A DNA stretch of 64,000 nucleotides from assembly GCF_001905005.1 (NCBI RefSeq), contig NZ_LWKZ01000012.1:611061-675060 (forward strand), given 5' to 3'. The notes under the pieces are model-generated. The model saw only the letters and a program-made list of their open reading frames with translations. It searched no databases and had not been told where the DNA came from. The DNA is from Streptomyces sp. CB02923 (GTDB lineage Bacteria > Actinomycetota > Actinomycetes > Streptomycetales > Streptomycetaceae). A program made the translations under genes and the position numbers. Numbering within the stretch: position 1 is the stretch's first letter; every line of letters starts with the position of its first letter. Of this stretch, positions 52,252 through 61,225 are shown one piece after another.

Positions 52252-53220
52252 ATGGACCTGGTGCGCCACCTTGAGTGTTTCGTGGCTGTTGCAGAAGAGT
52301 CACATTTCGGTCGGGCCGCGGCGCGCCTGGGGATGGCCCAGCCGCCCTTGTCGCAGCGCATTCAGCGTCTGGAACGCGAGCTGGGGGTACGGCTCTTCGA
52401 GCGCAGCAGCCGACACGTGGCCATCACCAAGGCCGGCACGCTGGTACTGGTCGAAGCCCGTGAACTCCTCGCCCGCCACGAGGCGTTGATGGCCACGGCC
52501 CGCCGTATCCAGGACGGCGAGAGCGGGCTGCTGCGTGCGGCGCTGCCGCCCGACATAGCGGGCGAAACGGTCGCCGCGATCCTCGCGGAGTGCCGCCGTC
52601 GCCTCCCCGGCGTGAAGCTGGAGCTGCGCGAGCTGCCCACCGCTCAGCAGCTCGCCCAACTCCGCGTGCACGAGCTGGACGTCGGCCTCATCCAGCACCC
52701 GTGTGACGTCTCCGGGCTGGAGCTGGGGCCCGTCCTGCGCCGCGAGGTCGGCGTGCTCCTGCCGCGCGGGGCCCCGGCCGCCGAGCTGGACGACGTCTCC
52801 CTGGCCGCCCTCAGCGGGTACGACCTGATCCTCTTCCCCCGCGCCAACGCCCTGGCACTGCACGACGACATCCTCACCACCTGCGCCGGCAACGGCTTCA
52901 TCCCCGCGACCGTGCGGCACGGCGAGGGTGCCAGTTTCATCCGTGGCCTGCTCCTGTCCGCGCACGCCGTCGCCTTCGGGCCACGGGATACCCACCGCGC
53001 CCTGGCCGAAGGCCAGGACCGCGATCTCACCTGGCGTCCGCTGGCCAACTCACCGCTGGACTGGCGCCATTCCGTCGCGTGGCGCACGGGACGCGGCGAC
53101 ACCGCCGTCAACGTCTTCTCGGAAGCGGCCATCCACGCATTGGAGCATGCCGCGGCCCCCACCGCCTCCGCCGCACCCCGGCCGCTCCATCTGCGTCCGG
53201 CAGCGGAGTACCAGCTGTGA
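52252..53220 (+). CDS. LysR-family regulator (resembles beta-lactamase regulator BlaA of S. cacaoi)
   Basis: 322 residues. N-terminal winged helix DLVRHLECFVAVAEESHFGR, AAARLGMAQPPLSQRIQRLE, and a ligand domain with DVGLIQHPCDVSGLELGPVL. ATG 52252 directly precedes the conserved start. Its stop overlaps the GTG of a beta-lactamase-like gene. In S. cacaoi a LysR activator (BlaA) and a beta-lactamase-like protein (BlaB) form such a pair and control beta-lactamase expression; here the pair lies in the cephamycin cluster, so a role in bla control is plausible. Confidence 0.85.
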   Translation: MDLVRHLECFVAVAEESHFGRAAARLGMAQPPLSQRIQRLERELGVRLFERSSRHVAITKAGTLVLVEARELLARHEALMATARRIQDGESGLLRAALPPDIAGETVAAILAECRRRLPGVKLELRELPTAQQLAQLRVHELDVGLIQHPCDVSGLELGPVLRREVGVLLPRGAPAAELDDVSLAALSGYDLILFPRANALALHDDILTTCAGNGFIPATVRHGEGASFIRGLLLSAHAVAFGPRDTHRALAEGQDRDLTWRPLANSPLDWRHSVAWRTGRGDTAVNVFSEAAIHALEHAAAPTASAAPRPLHLRPAAEYQL

Positions 53221-54095
53221 CCACCCCGGCCGGCCGCATCCGGGCAGCCTTCGCCGATGCGGGAGTCACCGGCCGGCTGCACGCCCGTGACATCGACTCC
53301 GGCACCGAGGTCGGTGCCGGGGCGGACCACCCGGTGGTCACCGCCAGCGTGCACAAGCTCTGCCTGCTCGTGGCCCTGCACCGGCACGCCGCCAACGGGC
53401 ATCTCGACCTGGCCGAACAGAGCGAATGCCCGCCGGGCAACCGCACCCCCGGCCCCACCGGCATCGCCGCGATGCTCGATCCCGTCCGTATGTCACTGCG
53501 CGATATGGCGTATCTGATGATGGCCGTCAGCGACCACGCCGCCGCCGATCTCCTCCTGGAGCGCGTCGGCCTCGACGGCGTCAACCACATCACGAGGCAG
53601 CTGGGACTCACCCGCACGCACGCCACCCACACCTTCGGCCAGCTGCTCGCCACCATCAGGCAGGACGCGGGTCCGGGCGGCATCCGGGCGCTGAGCGATC
53701 CGTACGTCATCGCCCGGCTCAGAGCCCTCGACCCGGCTCGTACCAACCGCAGCACTCCCCGCGACATGACCCGCCTGCTCGGCGCCATCTGGCGCGACGA
53801 GGCCTGCACCGCCGAACACGATGCTGCGATCCGCCGCCTCCTCGGTCTGCAGGTCTGGCCGCACCGGCTGGCGTCCGGGTTCCCCTTCGACGACGTCCAG
53901 GTCGCGGGCAAGACCGGGAGCCTGCCGACCGTGCGCAACGAAGTGGGCGTCATCGAGTACCCCGACGGCGGCCGTTACGCCGTCGGGGTCTTCACCCGCG
54001 CGGCCAGCACGGCAGCCACCCTGCCCGCGGCCGACGCCGTCATCGGCACCGCCGCCCGCATCGCCGTCGAGGCACTCCGCGCCCCTGCCGCCTGA
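53217..54095 (+). CDS. Beta-lactamase-fold protein lacking the omega-loop Glu (BlaB-like)
   Basis: 292 residues of the class A fold. SVHK (SxxK) is in VTASVHKLCLLVAL, SDH stands at the SDN site (MMAVSDHAAADLLLE), and KTGS is in VAGKTGSLPTVRNEVG. The Glu that deacylates class A enzymes is absent: the segment that should read EPExN..PGDPRD reads ARLRALDPARTNRSTPRD. No signal peptide is visible, so it is probably cytoplasmic. GTG 53217 overlaps the LysR stop (GTGA). It is better seen as a regulatory penicillin-recognising protein than as a resistance enzyme. Confidence 0.82.
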   Translation: MTTPAGRIRAAFADAGVTGRLHARDIDSGTEVGAGADHPVVTASVHKLCLLVALHRHAANGHLDLAEQSECPPGNRTPGPTGIAAMLDPVRMSLRDMAYLMMAVSDHAAADLLLERVGLDGVNHITRQLGLTRTHATHTFGQLLATIRQDAGPGGIRALSDPYVIARLRALDPARTNRSTPRDMTRLLGAIWRDEACTAEHDAAIRRLLGLQVWPHRLASGFPFDDVQVAGKTGSLPTVRNEVGVIEYPDGGRYAVGVFTRAASTAATLPAADAVIGTAARIAVEALRAPAA

Positions 54096-54116
54096 AGCGC
54101 CGTGCCGGGGCGTTGG

Positions 54117-55634
54117 TCAGTGCCGGGTGGCGGGCCGGGTGTCACGCAGGGCGGGCAGTACGGGCGTGAGCGCGGCGAGGGCGACCAGGATCACGGCGAT
54201 GGCCCGGAACGCGTTTCCGTAGCTGTCCGCCAGTGCGGCGGGGGCGGCGTGGGCGTCGGTCGTGGTGAGGGTGAGCACCACGGCGAGGCCGGCCGCGCCG
54301 CCGAACTGCCGCGTGGTGTTCATGAGCCCGGAGGCCGCGCCCGCGTCGGCGGCTTCGACGCCCGCGGTGACGGTGGAGGTCAGCGGGGTGCTGAGCAGCC
54401 CGCCGCCGAACGAGATCGCCACGGCCGGGCCGAAGACGCCGGTGAGGTAGTCGCTGTCCGGGGTGACACCGCTCTGCCACCAGAAACCCGTCGCGGCGAT
54501 GAGCGCCCCGGCGGCTATGAGGGATCGGGCCTGCACGCGCTGCATCAGCCACGGGATGAGGCGCAGCCCGACCAGGAGCATCACGACGGCGTGCGGCAGA
54601 AAACCCAGGCCGGTCTGCGCGGCGCTGTAGTGCAGCACGTCCTGCATGGTCAGGGTCAGGAAGTACCAGAGCGGGACCTGGCTCGCCCCGGCCAGCAGCA
54701 TCGCCAGATTGCCCCAGCCTATTCCGGGCAGCCCGAACAGGCGCGGCGGTATCAGCGGTGCCGGGGCGCATCTCGCCTCGACGAAGACGAACGCGGCGAG
54801 GGCGATGACCCCGCCGAGGAGGGGCACGGCGGTGTCGGGGGCGGACCAGGCGTGGGTGTGGGCCTGGGCGATGCCGAGGGTGAGCAGGGTCAGCGCGGCC
54901 GTGGCCAGCACGGCGCCGGGCAGGTCGAGCCGGACCCGTCGCCGGACGGCGTCGCGGTGGGGGAGCACCCGGGCGGCGAACAGGACTGCCGGTACCCCGA
55001 TCAGCACGTTGATCAGCAGGACCGAGCGCCAGGACAGGTACTCGGTGAGCACACCGCCGAGCAGGTTGCCCGACGCGCCACCGGCCAGGCTCACCGCGGT
55101 CCAGATCGTCAGCGCGCGGGTACGCCGGGGGCCCTCGGGGAACGTGGTGGTCAGCAGGGTCAGGGCCAGTGGGGCGAGCACGGCCGCGCCGACCCCCTGC
55201 CCCGCACGCGCCGCGATCAGCATCGCCGGGGTGCTCGCGAGCCCGCCGATCAGACTGGTGACGGTGAACACCGCGAAACCGCCGAAGAAGGCCCGCCGGT
55301 GCCCGTAGAGATCGGCCAGTCTCCCGCCCAGCAGCAACAGCCCCGCGAACGCCAGCGTGTAGCCGCTGACCACCCATTGCAGGCCCGCCGGGGCGAAGCC
55401 GAGGTCCGCCTGGACCGACGGCAGTGCGACGGTCATCACCGAGACGTCGAACAACACCAGGAAATGCGCCGCACATGCCAACAGGAGTGCCGTCGTGGCG
55501 GCGGGTCTCCCCTGCACGGCGGGCGTTCCCCCAGCTGTTTTTTGGTCCATGCTGTTTCTTGGCCCCTGCCTTCCGGTGAGGGTCGGGCACCGGCCGGGAG
55601 CGTCCACCGCCCCCGGCCGGTGCTGCCGGTCCAC
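54117..55634 (-). CDS. cmcT: Cephamycin exporter CmcT (MFS, DHA2 type)
   Basis: 505 residues with 14 predicted TM helices. It has TALLLACAAHFLVLFDVSVM, the VALPSVQADLGF motif, the loop motif GGRLADLYGHRRAFFGG, and the DHA2 motif RAGQGVGAAVLAPLAL. Position directly after pcd-cefE-cefD matches cmcT of known cephamycin clusters, where it is thought to export the product. GTG 55634 has AAGGGGA with a good gap. An ATG at 55550 (MDQKTAGG) would remove 28 unconserved residues. It is the last gene of the cefD-cefE-pcd-cmcT operon, with a 61-base gap. Confidence 0.92.
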   Translation of the reverse strand: MDRQHRPGAVDAPGRCPTLTGRQGPRNSMDQKTAGGTPAVQGRPAATTALLLACAAHFLVLFDVSVMTVALPSVQADLGFAPAGLQWVVSGYTLAFAGLLLLGGRLADLYGHRRAFFGGFAVFTVTSLIGGLASTPAMLIAARAGQGVGAAVLAPLALTLLTTTFPEGPRRTRALTIWTAVSLAGGASGNLLGGVLTEYLSWRSVLLINVLIGVPAVLFAARVLPHRDAVRRRVRLDLPGAVLATAALTLLTLGIAQAHTHAWSAPDTAVPLLGGVIALAAFVFVEARCAPAPLIPPRLFGLPGIGWGNLAMLLAGASQVPLWYFLTLTMQDVLHYSAAQTGLGFLPHAVVMLLVGLRLIPWLMQRVQARSLIAAGALIAATGFWWQSGVTPDSDYLTGVFGPAVAISFGGGLLSTPLTSTVTAGVEAADAGAASGLMNTTRQFGGAAGLAVVLTLTTTDAHAAPAALADSYGNAFRAIAVILVALAALTPVLPALRDTRPATRH

Positions 55635-55695
55635 GCTTGTCCCCTTCGGGGACGGCCTGTTCGGGAGCTGTCCGCCCGCCCCCTCCGGAGCCGGT

Positions 55696-57234
55696 CTACC
55701 GGGAGAAATTCACGCCCTGCGCCAGTGCCACCCGGCCGGAGTAGTTCACCGTGTTGGTCGCGCGGCGCATGTAGGCCTGCCAGGCGTCGGAGCCGGATTC
55801 GCGTCCGCCGCCGGTCTCCTTCTCCCCGCCGAACGCGCCGCCGATCTCCGCGCCCGAGGTGCCGATGTTGACGTTGACGATGCCGCAGTCCGCGCCGTCG
55901 GCGGCGAGGAACCGCTCCGCCTCGCGCTGGTCGGTGGTGAAGATCCCGGACGACAGCCCCTGCGGTACGTCGTTGTGCAGGCGGATCGCCTCGTCGAGGT
56001 CGCGGTAGGTCAGGACGTACAGAATCGGTGCGAACGTCTCCTCGCGGACCACGGCGGTCTGCGCGGGCATCCGTACGATCGCGGGCCGGAGGTAGTGAGC
56101 GTCCGGCGCCGCCTCGGTGAGCAGCCGCTCGCCGCCGGTGCACAGGGTGCCGCCCTCCGCGGCCGCGCGGTCGAGGGACGCGCGCATCCTGGCGCCGGCG
56201 GTCTCGTTCACGAGGGGCCCGACCAGGGTGGTGTCGTGGAACGGGTCGCCGATCGGGAGCTGTCCGTACGCGCCGGTGAGCCGCTCGACGACGGTGTCGG
56301 CGACGGTCTCGTGCACGATCAGCCGGCGGAGCGTGGTGCACCGCTGCCCCGCCGTGCCCGCGGCGGCGAACACGGCCGCGTTGACGACGAGATCGAGGTC
56401 CGCCGACGGGGTCACCACAGCGGCGTTGTTCCCGCCGAGCTCCAGGATGGTGCGTCCGAAGCGGGCAGCCACCCGGGGGCCCACCGCGCGGCCCATCCGG
56501 GTCGATCCGGTCGCGCTGATCAGCGGTACCTGCGGTGAGTCGGCGAGTCGCTCGCCGATCTCGGCCCCACCGAGGACGACCTGGTTGAGGCCGGCCGGGG
56601 CGCCGGTCTCGGTGATGGCGCGGTCGAGCAGCGCGGAGCAGGCGAGGGCTGTCAGCGGGGTGAGTTCGGACGGCTTCCAGACCACGGTGTCACCGCAGAC
56701 CAGGGCCACCGCGGTGTTCCACGCCCAGACGGCGACCGGGAAGTTGAAAGCGGTGATGACACCGACCACGCCCAGCGGGTGCCAGGTCTCCATCAGCCGG
56801 TGACCGGGGCGTTCGGAGGGCATGGTGCGGCCGTAGAGCTGCCGGGACAGGCCCACGGCGAAGTCGCAGACGTCGATCATCTCCTGCACTTCGCCCAGCG
56901 CCTCGGAGCGGATCTTGCCGGCTTCGATGGTGACCAGGTCGGCGACGTCCTGTTTGTGCTCGGTGAGGAGTTCGCCGAGCCGCTTGACCAGCGCCCCGCG
57001 CACCGGCGCGGGGGTGGTCCGCCAGGTGCGGAACGCCGCTTGCGCGGTTTCCACGGCCCGGTCGACATCCGCCGGGGTGTCGGCGCGCAGGCCGATCAGG
57101 CCGGCGCCGGTGATCGGCGTACGGGCGGTGACGGCCTCGCCCTTGAACCCGGCGAGTTCGACTCCGCACCGCGTCAGGGCGGACTCCGCCCGGACGCGGA
57201 TGCCGTCGGTGGTGCTGAATTCTGCGGTACGCAT
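55696..57234 (-). CDS. pcd: Piperideine-6-carboxylate dehydrogenase Pcd
   Basis: Oxidises piperideine-6-carboxylate (the product of Lat) to L-alpha-aminoadipate, the first unit of the ACV tripeptide. 512 residues of the aldehyde dehydrogenase family (ALDH7-like). The cofactor region has VVGVITAFNFPVAVWAWN and WKPSELTPLTALA. The catalytic Glu is in ILELGGNNAAVV and the Cys in AGQRCTTLRRLIV. It starts 12 bases after the cefE stop. With lat on the other strand it completes the lysine-to-aminoadipate branch. Confidence 0.95.
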   Translation of the reverse strand: MRTAEFSTTDGIRVRAESALTRCGVELAGFKGEAVTARTPITGAGLIGLRADTPADVDRAVETAQAAFRTWRTTPAPVRGALVKRLGELLTEHKQDVADLVTIEAGKIRSEALGEVQEMIDVCDFAVGLSRQLYGRTMPSERPGHRLMETWHPLGVVGVITAFNFPVAVWAWNTAVALVCGDTVVWKPSELTPLTALACSALLDRAITETGAPAGLNQVVLGGAEIGERLADSPQVPLISATGSTRMGRAVGPRVAARFGRTILELGGNNAAVVTPSADLDLVVNAAVFAAAGTAGQRCTTLRRLIVHETVADTVVERLTGAYGQLPIGDPFHDTTLVGPLVNETAGARMRASLDRAAAEGGTLCTGGERLLTEAAPDAHYLRPAIVRMPAQTAVVREETFAPILYVLTYRDLDEAIRLHNDVPQGLSSGIFTTDQREAERFLAADGADCGIVNVNIGTSGAEIGGAFGGEKETGGGRESGSDAWQAYMRRATNTVNYSGRVALAQGVNFSR

Positions 57235-57246
57235 GGCGGCTGCTCT

Positions 57247-58188
57247 CTATGCCTCGGAATTCCTGCGGATGTTCACGTAGTTGCCCTCGATCCAGTCCTT
57301 GAACGTGGCGGTGTCACCGTCCAGGCTGATGTCGAAACCGCATTTCCTGGCCAGCGGGACCGAGAACGTGAAGTCCGAGTCGGGGCGCAGGAAGAAGACG
57401 CTGGAGGTGCGGCTGCTGCCCGCGATCCGGTCCCGGCCCGGCGCCGCGACATGGTGCCGCGGGGCCTTCACCTGCCCGCCGGTCACGAGCGTCGCGACGG
57501 CTCCGCAGAAGACCAGAACCGTGTCCGGCTTGGCCGGCAGGCCCACGAAGGTGTCGCCGACCTCGCTCTGCAGGCTCACGAAGCCGTTCGGACACGGTGT
57601 CTGCTGGATCAGCGTCACCATCGACAGGTCGTAGTGCGGCGCCATGCGAAGGGGCTCCGCGTCGGCGCTGCGGTGTGCGGGGACCTCGGGGAAGTACCGT
57701 AATCTCAGGAGGGGTTCGCAGTTGACGAAGGCCTCGGTGCCGCCTTCCGGCTCGGTCCCGGTCGTCTTCAGGACCTGCCGCGCCACCTCCCGGGTCGCGT
57801 CATACATACGGTCGAAGTAGCGCGTCCAGTCCCGCTCGAAGTCCGCTGTGGGGAACAGATTGTCCGACATCCCCATCGAGTAGCACATCGAGTAGTCGGA
57901 GTACGTACCGGCGTTGGTGATCTGCGCGGTGCTCTCCGACTCCAGACCGGTGAAACCGCGTCGCATGGTGGGAATCCTGGAGGTGACGGCCCGTTTCTCC
58001 GCCTCGGTGCCGTGCTCGAAGAAGTCCACGGCGGCGTCCTTGGCGGATGCGTGATCGGCCTCCGACAGTCCGCAGTCCGTCAGATAGAAAACCCCCTTCT
58101 CCGCCAGGCAGCTGCGGAAATCGTCCTGGTGCAGCCCCTTTTGCAGGTCGGACAGGCTGAATGTCGGCACCGTCGTGTCCATCGGCAC
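57247..58188 (-). CDS. cefE: Deacetoxycephalosporin C synthase (expandase) CefE
   Basis: Fe(II)/2-oxoglutarate enzyme that expands the penam ring of penicillin N to the cephem. 313 residues. Nearly identical in layout to S. clavuligerus CefE: DTTVPTFSLSDLQKGLHQDD, MRRGFTGLESESTAQITNAG, iron ligands HYDLSMVT and APRHHVAAP, and RTSSVFFLRPDSDFTFSVPL. GTG 58188 lies 6 bases after GAGGAG; the alternative ATG two codons on (MDTTVP) is the usual annotated start. Part of cefD-cefE-pcd-cmcT. Confidence 0.97.
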   Translation of the reverse strand: MPMDTTVPTFSLSDLQKGLHQDDFRSCLAEKGVFYLTDCGLSEADHASAKDAAVDFFEHGTEAEKRAVTSRIPTMRRGFTGLESESTAQITNAGTYSDYSMCYSMGMSDNLFPTADFERDWTRYFDRMYDATREVARQVLKTTGTEPEGGTEAFVNCEPLLRLRYFPEVPAHRSADAEPLRMAPHYDLSMVTLIQQTPCPNGFVSLQSEVGDTFVGLPAKPDTVLVFCGAVATLVTGGQVKAPRHHVAAPGRDRIAGSSRTSSVFFLRPDSDFTFSVPLARKCGFDISLDGDTATFKDWIEGNYVNIRRNSEA

Positions 58189-58250
58189 GCATTGCTCCTC
58201 TCATAACGGGGTGGTCAACAACACAGCGGTAAGTGGCAGGTGCTGAGAAC

Positions 58251-59456
58251 TCAGTCGCCCATCAGCTCCCCGAGTTCCTTCAGTGCCTGCGCCAAGTGAT
58301 CGATCTCGGCTTCGGTGTTGTAGAAGTTCGCCGAGACCCGGAGCAGTGACCGGTCCGGCTGTTCGACCACGGACACCTCGGTCCGGAAGCGTTCCCAGAG
58401 CCCTCGGCGCAGTTCGTCGGCCCTGGTGCCAGCGGGCAGGCGGAACGCCACCATGCCGCCGGACAGGCTCTCCGCCGCGGGAGTCGCCGCCTCCAGGCCC
58501 AGTCCGCCGGTCAGGCGTTGCCGGGCGTGGTCGGCCAGCTCGCGTCTGCGCGCGCGGATGCTGTCGTACCCGAGTTGCGCCTGGAAGTCGATCGACTCCG
58601 GTATCGCAAGCCACGGACAGATGTCCCGGGTCCCCTCGCACTCGAACCTGCGCAGCCGCGGGGTGCTGCCGAACCGGTCGCGCCCGTCCGGCGGCCCGCT
58701 CCCCGGCGGGGGCTGATACGCCCAGCTCACCTGCATCGGTACGAGGCTCTCCGCGTGCCTCGCGGCGAAGTGCAGGAACCCGACGCCGGTGGGGGCGAGG
58801 AGCCACTTGTGGCCGCTGCCCGCGTAGAAGTCGTACGGGATGCCGGCCAGGTTCAGGTCGATGAACGCCGGTGCGTGGGCACCGTCGACCACGGTCACGA
58901 TCCCGCGTCGGCGGGCCTGTGCGCACAGCTCGGCGGCGGGCAGGATCAGCCCCGTCGTCGACACCACGTGGCTGAAGGACAGCAGCCGGGTCCGTGGGCC
59001 CATCGCGGCGACGGCGGCGTCGACGATCTCACCGGGACCGGCGGGCAGTACCGGCAGCCGGAACGTCCGCAGCTCCAGGCCCAGTCGCCGGGCCATCCGC
59101 TCCCAGCACCAGCGCATCGGCAGGTACTCGTGCTCGGCCAGCAGGATTTCGCCCGGCGCGGCCAGGTTCAGCGAGGACGCCACCAGGTTGACGGCCCCCG
59201 TCACGTTGGTGGTGAGGACCAGGCGGTGCGGGTCCCCGCCCAGGAAACCGGCCAGGCGCTCGCGTGCCCTCCACAGCAGCGGGGGAACCTCGCGCAGCAG
59301 GAAGTCCATCGGCCCGTTGGCGAGGTGGGTGCGCAGGCCGGTGACGCGTTCGAAGGCGCTGCGCGGCAGTGGTCCGCCGGAGCCGGTGTTGAGGTTGACG
59401 ACGGTGGGGTCGAGCAGCATGCGGCCGCGGGCATCGGCCCAGTCGGCAACGGCCAT
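58251..59456 (-). CDS. cefD: Isopenicillin N epimerase CefD
   Basis: PLP enzyme that epimerises the L-aminoadipyl side chain of isopenicillin N to give penicillin N. 401 residues of the class V aminotransferase fold. It has NLNTGSGGPLPRSAFERV, the cofactor site TTNVTGAVNLVASSL, VVDGAHAPAFIDLNLAG, and the PLP lysine in GSGHKWLLAPTGVGFL. First gene of a four-gene minus-strand operon, divergent from lat. I see no CcaR box in its own orientation other than the one between the two genes. Confidence 0.96.
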   Translation of the reverse strand: MAVADWADARGRMLLDPTVVNLNTGSGGPLPRSAFERVTGLRTHLANGPMDFLLREVPPLLWRARERLAGFLGGDPHRLVLTTNVTGAVNLVASSLNLAAPGEILLAEHEYLPMRWCWERMARRLGLELRTFRLPVLPAGPGEIVDAAVAAMGPRTRLLSFSHVVSTTGLILPAAELCAQARRRGIVTVVDGAHAPAFIDLNLAGIPYDFYAGSGHKWLLAPTGVGFLHFAARHAESLVPMQVSWAYQPPPGSGPPDGRDRFGSTPRLRRFECEGTRDICPWLAIPESIDFQAQLGYDSIRARRRELADHARQRLTGGLGLEAATPAAESLSGGMVAFRLPAGTRADELRRGLWERFRTEVSVVEQPDRSLLRVSANFYNTEAEIDHLAQALKELGELMGD

Positions 59457-59578
59457 GTCGTGATCTCCCGCAAATTCAGAAGAAAAGGGGACCTGTCGGA
59501 GCTCGGTCGACGTGAAGCAGAATAGCAGCCACCGCGCAATTTCGAACAGGGCTCTTTCTGTTGTTGCCGGAAAGTTGC
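59457..59578. other. cefD side of the lat-cefD intergenic region
   Basis: Holds the cefD leader and promoter on the minus strand. A single CTCTTT at 59552-59557 lacks partners at 11 bp, so the cefD promoter may rely on the lat-side box or be independent. Confidence 0.4.
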
Positions 59579-59633
59579 GAAGAGAAGTCCGAGAGAGCTG
59601 GAAGAGGGGCTCAAGAGCAGTATCGGGCAGGAT
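59579..59633 (+). promoter_or_regulatory. CcaR-type box and -10 of lat
   Basis: GAAGAG (59579-59584), CGAGAG (59590-59595), GAAGAG (59601-59606) and CAAGAG (59612-59617) in strict 11-bp steps. Then 10 bp and CAGGAT (59628-59633), 88 bases before the lat start. The same elements, order and spacing occur before cmcI. The sequence just downstream, GCAGGATGGCAG, is also shared between the two promoters. Confidence 0.87.
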
Positions 59634-59720
59634 GGCAGGGAAAACACGCAGTTCACCGCCGCGGTAAGCCAGCGCTGGAAAGGTCCGACAATTAATCCTG
59701 CCCTACGGGAGTTTTCGCAC

Positions 59721-61088
59721 ATGGGTGAACAAGAACGTGGTCCTGACTACGGCCTTTCGGAAGCGGGCGCCCTGAATGCGCGGGACGTGCATCGCGCGCT
59801 TGCTTCCCACATGCTGGTGGACGGCTATGATCTCGTCTTCGACTGTTCCGCCAGTTCCGGTACCCGGCTGGTCGACGCCGTCACGGGCAACCGCTATCTC
59901 GACCTCTTTTCCTTCTTCTCCTCGGCGCCGCTCGGTATCAATCCGTCCTGCATTGTCGACGACCCGGAATTCATGCGGGAACTTGCCGCGGCAGCCGTCA
60001 ACAAGCCGTCCAATCCGGACCTCTATTCGGTTCCGTACGCCAGATTCGTCAAGACCTTCGCCCGCGTGCTCGGCGACCCGCTGCTGCCGCACCTGTTCTT
60101 TGTGGACGGCGGGGCACTGGCCGTGGAGAACGCGCTCAAGGTGGCCTTCGACTGGAAGGCGCAGAAGCTCGGTCTCGACGAGGGGGCCGTCGACCGTCTC
60201 CAGGTCCTGCACCTGGAGAAGGCGTTCCACGGCCGCAGCGGCTACACCATGTCGCTGACGAACACCGAACCGGCGAAGACCGCACGCTTTCCCAAGTTCG
60301 GCTGGCCGCGGATACCTTCCCCGGCCCTGCGGCACCCGCAGACCGAGCACGCTGCCGCCAACGAGGCGGCCGAGAGGCGGGCGCTGGAGGCCGCCGAGGC
60401 GGCGTTCCGCGCCGCCGACGGCATGATCGCCTGCTTCGTCGCCGAGCCGGTCCAGGGCGAGGGCGGGGACAACCACCTCAGTGCCGGCTTCCTCCAGGCG
60501 ATGCAGCGGCTCTGCCACGCGTACGACGCCCTGTTCGTGCTCGACGAGGTGCAGAGCGGCTGCGGGATCACCGGCACCGCGTGGGCCTACCAGCAGCTCG
60601 GCCTCCGGCCCGACGTGGTGGCGTTCGGCAAGAAGACCCAGGTCTGCGGCGTGATGGGCGGCGGCCGGGTCGACGAGGTCGCCGACAACGCCTTCACCGT
60701 ATCGTCCCGGATCAGCTCGACCTGGGGCGGCAACCTCGCCGACATGGTCCGGGCCACCCGCATTCTGGAGACGGTCGAGCGCACGCAGCTCTTCGACACC
60801 GTCGTGCGGAGCGGCAAGTATTTCCGCGACGGCCTCGACGCCCTGGCCACCGATTATCCGGCGGTCGTGACCAATCCCCGCGGCCGCGGGCTGATGTGCG
60901 CGATCGACCTGCCGGACACCCGGCTCCGCGATGACGTCCTGCGGCGGATGTACCGGGAACACCGCGTGATCGCGCTGCCGTGCGGCGAACGCAGCCTGCG
61001 ATTCCGTCCTCCGCTGACGATCAGTGAGAGCGAGATCGACCAGGCTCTCGAAGCACTGGCGCGCAGCGTGGCGCCACTCGCCACCTGA
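59721..61088 (+). CDS. lat: L-lysine 6-aminotransferase Lat
   Basis: First committed step: transfers the epsilon-amino group of lysine to 2-oxoglutarate, giving piperideine-6-carboxylate. 455 residues of the class III PLP aminotransferase family. It has VFDCSASSGTRLVDAVTGNR, LEKAFHGRSGYTMSLTNT, the carboxylate-binding LFVLDEVQSGCGITGTAW, and the PLP lysine in VAFGKKTQVCGVMGGGR. ATG 59721 follows GGGAG. It heads lat-pcbAB on the plus strand with a 137-base gap between the two genes. Confidence 0.97.
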   Translation: MGEQERGPDYGLSEAGALNARDVHRALASHMLVDGYDLVFDCSASSGTRLVDAVTGNRYLDLFSFFSSAPLGINPSCIVDDPEFMRELAAAAVNKPSNPDLYSVPYARFVKTFARVLGDPLLPHLFFVDGGALAVENALKVAFDWKAQKLGLDEGAVDRLQVLHLEKAFHGRSGYTMSLTNTEPAKTARFPKFGWPRIPSPALRHPQTEHAAANEAAERRALEAAEAAFRAADGMIACFVAEPVQGEGGDNHLSAGFLQAMQRLCHAYDALFVLDEVQSGCGITGTAWAYQQLGLRPDVVAFGKKTQVCGVMGGGRVDEVADNAFTVSSRISSTWGGNLADMVRATRILETVERTQLFDTVVRSGKYFRDGLDALATDYPAVVTNPRGRGLMCAIDLPDTRLRDDVLRRMYREHRVIALPCGERSLRFRPPLTISESEIDQALEALARSVAPLAT

Positions 61089-61225
61089 TGTACGACGGGT
61101 AGTCCCGCCCGCGGAGAACAGCACGACACCTGATGTGTCGTCTGGTGACCATGATTTCCAGGCGACATTCCCGCGCCATCTCAACGGCACATTCGCATAC
61201 ACCCTGCATGACGGAGAGCCCGAGA

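Noticed and set aside
53217..54095. Second resistance beta-lactamase
   Set aside because: No omega-loop Glu and no signal peptide; a regulatory penicillin-recognising protein fits better.
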